DNA from: an uncultured Clostridia bacterium
GTDB taxonomy: Bacteria > Bacillota > Clostridia > Lachnospirales > Anaerotignaceae
DNA length: 8,470 nt
NCBI GenBank assembly: GCA_937919015.1
Contig: CALFPN010000046.1
Location: 1 to 8,470, forward strand
Reading direction: 5' to 3'
Shown here: in pieces, positions 6,708 through 8,470 of the stretch
How positions within the stretch are numbered: position 1 is the stretch's first letter
Layout: each line of letters starts with the position of its first letter
The notes under the pieces: model-generated
What the model was told of the DNA's origin: nothing
The model's database searches: none
Seen by the model: the letters and a program-made list of their open reading frames with translations, nothing else
Made by a program: the position numbers and the translations under genes

Positions 6708-6722
6708 ACTTTTGAAAAGTAT
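6708..6722. repeat. 15-bp palindromic repeat, copy 2 (in rpsT leader)
   Basis: Second exact copy of ACTTTTGAAAAGTAT, 153 bases from the first, located in the rpsT leader about 30 bases before the ribosome binding site. Together the copies bracket the promoter and the structured part of the leader. Confidence 0.75.
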
Positions 6723-6766
6723 CCGCAGAAAACCACAAAATCATTATTATTTAGGAGGAAATTACA

Positions 6767-7027
6767 TTGGCTAATATCAAATCCGCTAAGAAAAGAATCA
6801 AAGTTATCAACAAAAAAACACTGAGAAACAAAATGATCAAATCTCAGGTGAAAACAGCTATGAAAAAAGTTGTCGTTGCTGTAAACGCAGGTGACAAAGA
6901 AGTAGCTGCAGTAGCTCTGAAAGGTGCAATCTCCGCAATCGACAGAGCATACATGAAAGGTATCTACCACAAAAACGCAGTGGCTAGAAAAAAATCTACA
7001 CTGACAAGACTGGTTAACAGCCTGTAA
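6767..7027 (+). CDS. rpsT: 30S ribosomal protein S20 (86 aa), UUG start
   Basis: Small basic primary-binding protein of the 30S subunit that contacts 16S rRNA helices. The N-terminus MANIKSAKKRIKVINKK and the C-terminal KGIYHKNAVARKKSTLTRLVNSL are characteristic of bS20, and 86 residues is the usual length. It is rich in lysine and predicted to be helical. The start codon is TTG: a strong AGGAGG (6753-6758) lies eight bases upstream, and ANIKSA is the conserved start of mature S20. There is no in-frame ATG that preserves the conserved N-terminus. The E. coli rpsT gene also starts with UUG, where the weak start contributes to autogenous control. With the long leader here, translational control is plausible. 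Transcribed alone, with a promoter upstream and a terminator after the stop. Confidence 0.97.
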   Translation: MANIKSAKKRIKVINKKTLRNKMIKSQVKTAMKKVVVAVNAGDKEVAAVALKGAISAIDRAYMKGIYHKNAVARKKSTLTRLVNSL

Positions 7028-7045
7028 TCAAAAGTGAGAATCAAG

Positions 7046-7071
7046 GGACATCCAAAAGGATGTCCTTTTTT
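7046..7071 (+). terminator. Rho-independent terminator of rpsT
   Basis: GGACATCC (7046-7053) pairs perfectly with GGATGTCC (7058-7065) around AAAA, followed by six T. It lies 18 bases past the rpsT stop and separates rpsT from pdp. Confidence 0.93.
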
Positions 7072-7186
7072 CGTTTAAAGCGGAGAAAAATGAAGTCCTG
7101 CGAATGGTTTTTCGTGTGTAGAAAGATAGTCTGTTCTATGGTAAAATAATAAGAAAAGAAAAATCTCTCCTGAGAGGAGGCTTTTT

Positions 7187-8470
7187 ATGAACTTTGTGGA
7201 TATCATAATCAAGAAACGAGACGGCGGCAAGCTAACGGATGGGGAAATTTCCTTTTTCGTAAAAGGTGTGACCGATGGCTCTCTGCCTGATTATCAGGTT
7301 TCTGCCTTACTGATGGCGATCCTGTTAAAGGGAATGGATGCGGAAGAAACGGCCCATCTGACCATGGAAATGGCCCATTCCGGCGGGATGTTTGACCTTT
7401 CTTCCGTGGAAGGCTTCAAGGTGGATAAACACAGCACCGGCGGCGTGGCGGATACCACAACGCTGATTCTGGCTCCTTTGGTAGCTTCTGTGGGTGTGCC
7501 TGTGGTGAAGATGAGCGGCCGCGGGCTGGGTTTTTCCGGCGGCACCATCGATAAGCTGGAATCCATCCCCGGTTTTCAGGTGGATGTAACGGAGGAAAAG
7601 GCACTGCAGTTTGCCAGAGAAAGCGGCATCGTGCTGATGAGCCAGACCGATGACCTGACGCCTGCGGATAAAAAGCTCTATGCCATGCGCGATGTGACGG
7701 GAACGGTAGACAGCATCCCTCTGATCGCGGCCAGCATCATGTCCAAGAAGATCGCAGCCGGTGCCGACGGCATCGTGCTGGATGTGAAATGCGGCAGCGG
7801 TGCATTTATGAAGGATCTGGAAAGTGCGGAAAAACTGGCGATTGCCATGGCGGATATGGGCAGACATGTGGGCAGAAAGGTGACGGCGGTCATCAGCGGT
7901 ATGGATCAGCCTTTGGGGATGTATATCGGCAACAGTCTGGAAGTCATGGAGGCAATTGAGGTGCTGAAAGGCAATGTTGGCGGCGATCTGCTGGAAGTTT
8001 CCCTGACATTGGGGGCAAATATGCTCCTTCTGGCAGACAGGGTGAAAACGGAGGAAGAGGGGAAAGAACTCCTTCTGGAACAGATCAGAAACGGCAAAGG
8101 ATTGGAAAAATTCAGAGAAATGATTGCCCAGCAGGGCGGCGATGTCAATATCATTGATGATTACAGTTTGCTGCCGTTGTCTCCTGTGAAGGTGGAAGTG
8201 AAAGCGGAGCGTTCCGGCTATATCACCAAGATGGATACAGCCATGATCGGACGGGCATCTCAGGAGACCGGTGCAGGGCGTATGTTCAAGGGACAGCCGC
8301 TGGATTTTGGCGCCGGAATTATTATGAAAAAACGTACAGGTGGTGCAATTGCAACAGGAGAAACGCTGGCGATCGTGTATAGTGAAAGTAAGGAGAAATG
8401 CGATTCTGCTGCGGTTTTCCTGAAAAAAGCCATTACCATTGCAGAACAGAAAGCGGCAGAACAGCCGCCT
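7187..8470 (+). CDS. pdp: Pyrimidine-nucleoside phosphorylase, 3' end cut by window
   Basis: Cytoplasmic nucleoside salvage enzyme. It splits uridine, thymidine or deoxyuridine with phosphate to the base and (deoxy)ribose 1-phosphate (EC 2.4.2.2, or the narrower thymidine phosphorylase 2.4.2.4). All 428 visible codons are open with no stop. The family is about 433-440 aa, so only the last few residues are missing. The helical N-terminal domain (about 1-65) is followed by the phosphoribosyl-transfer domain with KHSTGG (81-86) and SGRGLGFSGGTIDKLE (110-125), then a C-terminal domain from about 340. With a constant offset of three, Lys81, His82, Ser83, Ser110, Thr120, Arg168, Ser183 and Lys187 match active-site residues of E. 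coli DeoA (84, 85, 86, 113, 123, 171, 186, 190). AGGAGG (7175-7180) sits six bases before the ATG, with a short CTCTC/GAGAG inverted repeat (7165-7176) touching it. I found no convincing promoter in 7072-7174 (TAAAAT at 7142-7147 has no good -35). Substrate breadth cannot be decided from sequence. Confidence 0.94.
   Translation, partial: MNFVDIIIKKRDGGKLTDGEISFFVKGVTDGSLPDYQVSALLMAILLKGMDAEETAHLTMEMAHSGGMFDLSSVEGFKVDKHSTGGVADTTTLILAPLVASVGVPVVKMSGRGLGFSGGTIDKLESIPGFQVDVTEEKALQFARESGIVLMSQTDDLTPADKKLYAMRDVTGTVDSIPLIAASIMSKKIAAGADGIVLDVKCGSGAFMKDLESAEKLAIAMADMGRHVGRKVTAVISGMDQPLGMYIGNSLEVMEAIEVLKGNVGGDLLEVSLTLGANMLLLADRVKTEEEGKELLLEQIRNGKGLEKFREMIAQQGGDVNIIDDYSLLPLSPVKVEVKAERSGYITKMDTAMIGRASQETGAGRMFKGQPLDFGAGIIMKKRTGGAIATGETLAIVYSESKEKCDSAAVFLKKAITIAEQKAAEQPP

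Noticed and set aside
6614..6970. 118-codon minus-strand frame over rpsT and its leader
   Set aside because: Antisense to rpsT, with a Cys/Phe/Ser-rich product and no ribosome site or homology that I recognise.
7325..7867. 180-codon minus-strand frame within pdp
   Set aside because: Shadow of pdp, whose own frame is open to the window end with all catalytic residues.
1..8470. A new multi-gene defence, secretion or biosynthetic system
   Set aside because: All five genes are recognised core functions in separate transcription units with matching promoters and terminators, leaving no room for unknown accessory genes.

Overview
The window looks like chromosomal core sequence from an endospore-forming Clostridia-type Firmicute. 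The support is a tRNA-sensing T-box leader in front of ileS, a spore germination protease gene (gpr), strong AGGAGG-type ribosome binding sites throughout, and the head-to-head gpr/rpsT pair that is common in that class. I see no phage, transposase, CRISPR or island signature. Genus cannot be fixed from the sequence alone.

Layout: positions 1-157 are non-coding and packed with perfect short palindromes. Next, on the minus strand, is ileS (210-3329), which ends at a bidirectional terminator near 165-194. It is preceded by a complete T-box leader (about 3437-3705) with an AUC (Ile) specifier and its own promoter (3712-3740). The divergent neighbour on the plus strand is pncB (3999-5456), with a promoter at 3848-3876 and an unusual 5' leader of about 115 nt. 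pncB converges on gpr (minus, 5501-6514), with a strong hairpin terminator between them. gpr is divergent from rpsT (plus, 6767-7027), which has a near-consensus promoter, a long and apparently structured leader, and a UUG start. A terminator separates rpsT from pdp (plus, from 7187), which is cut by the right end of the window after 428 codons.

How the genes relate: these are mostly separate single-gene units and not one pathway. ileS and rpsT serve translation, pncB feeds NAD salvage, pdp feeds pyrimidine nucleoside salvage, and gpr acts during spore germination. The coding content is ordinary. The parts worth a second look are regulatory or non-coding: the palindrome cluster at the left edge, the pncB leader with interleaved inverted repeats and tiny ORFs, the repeated 15-bp palindrome around the rpsT promoter, and the rpsT leader RNA. 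I did not find convincing evidence for a wholly new multi-gene system.
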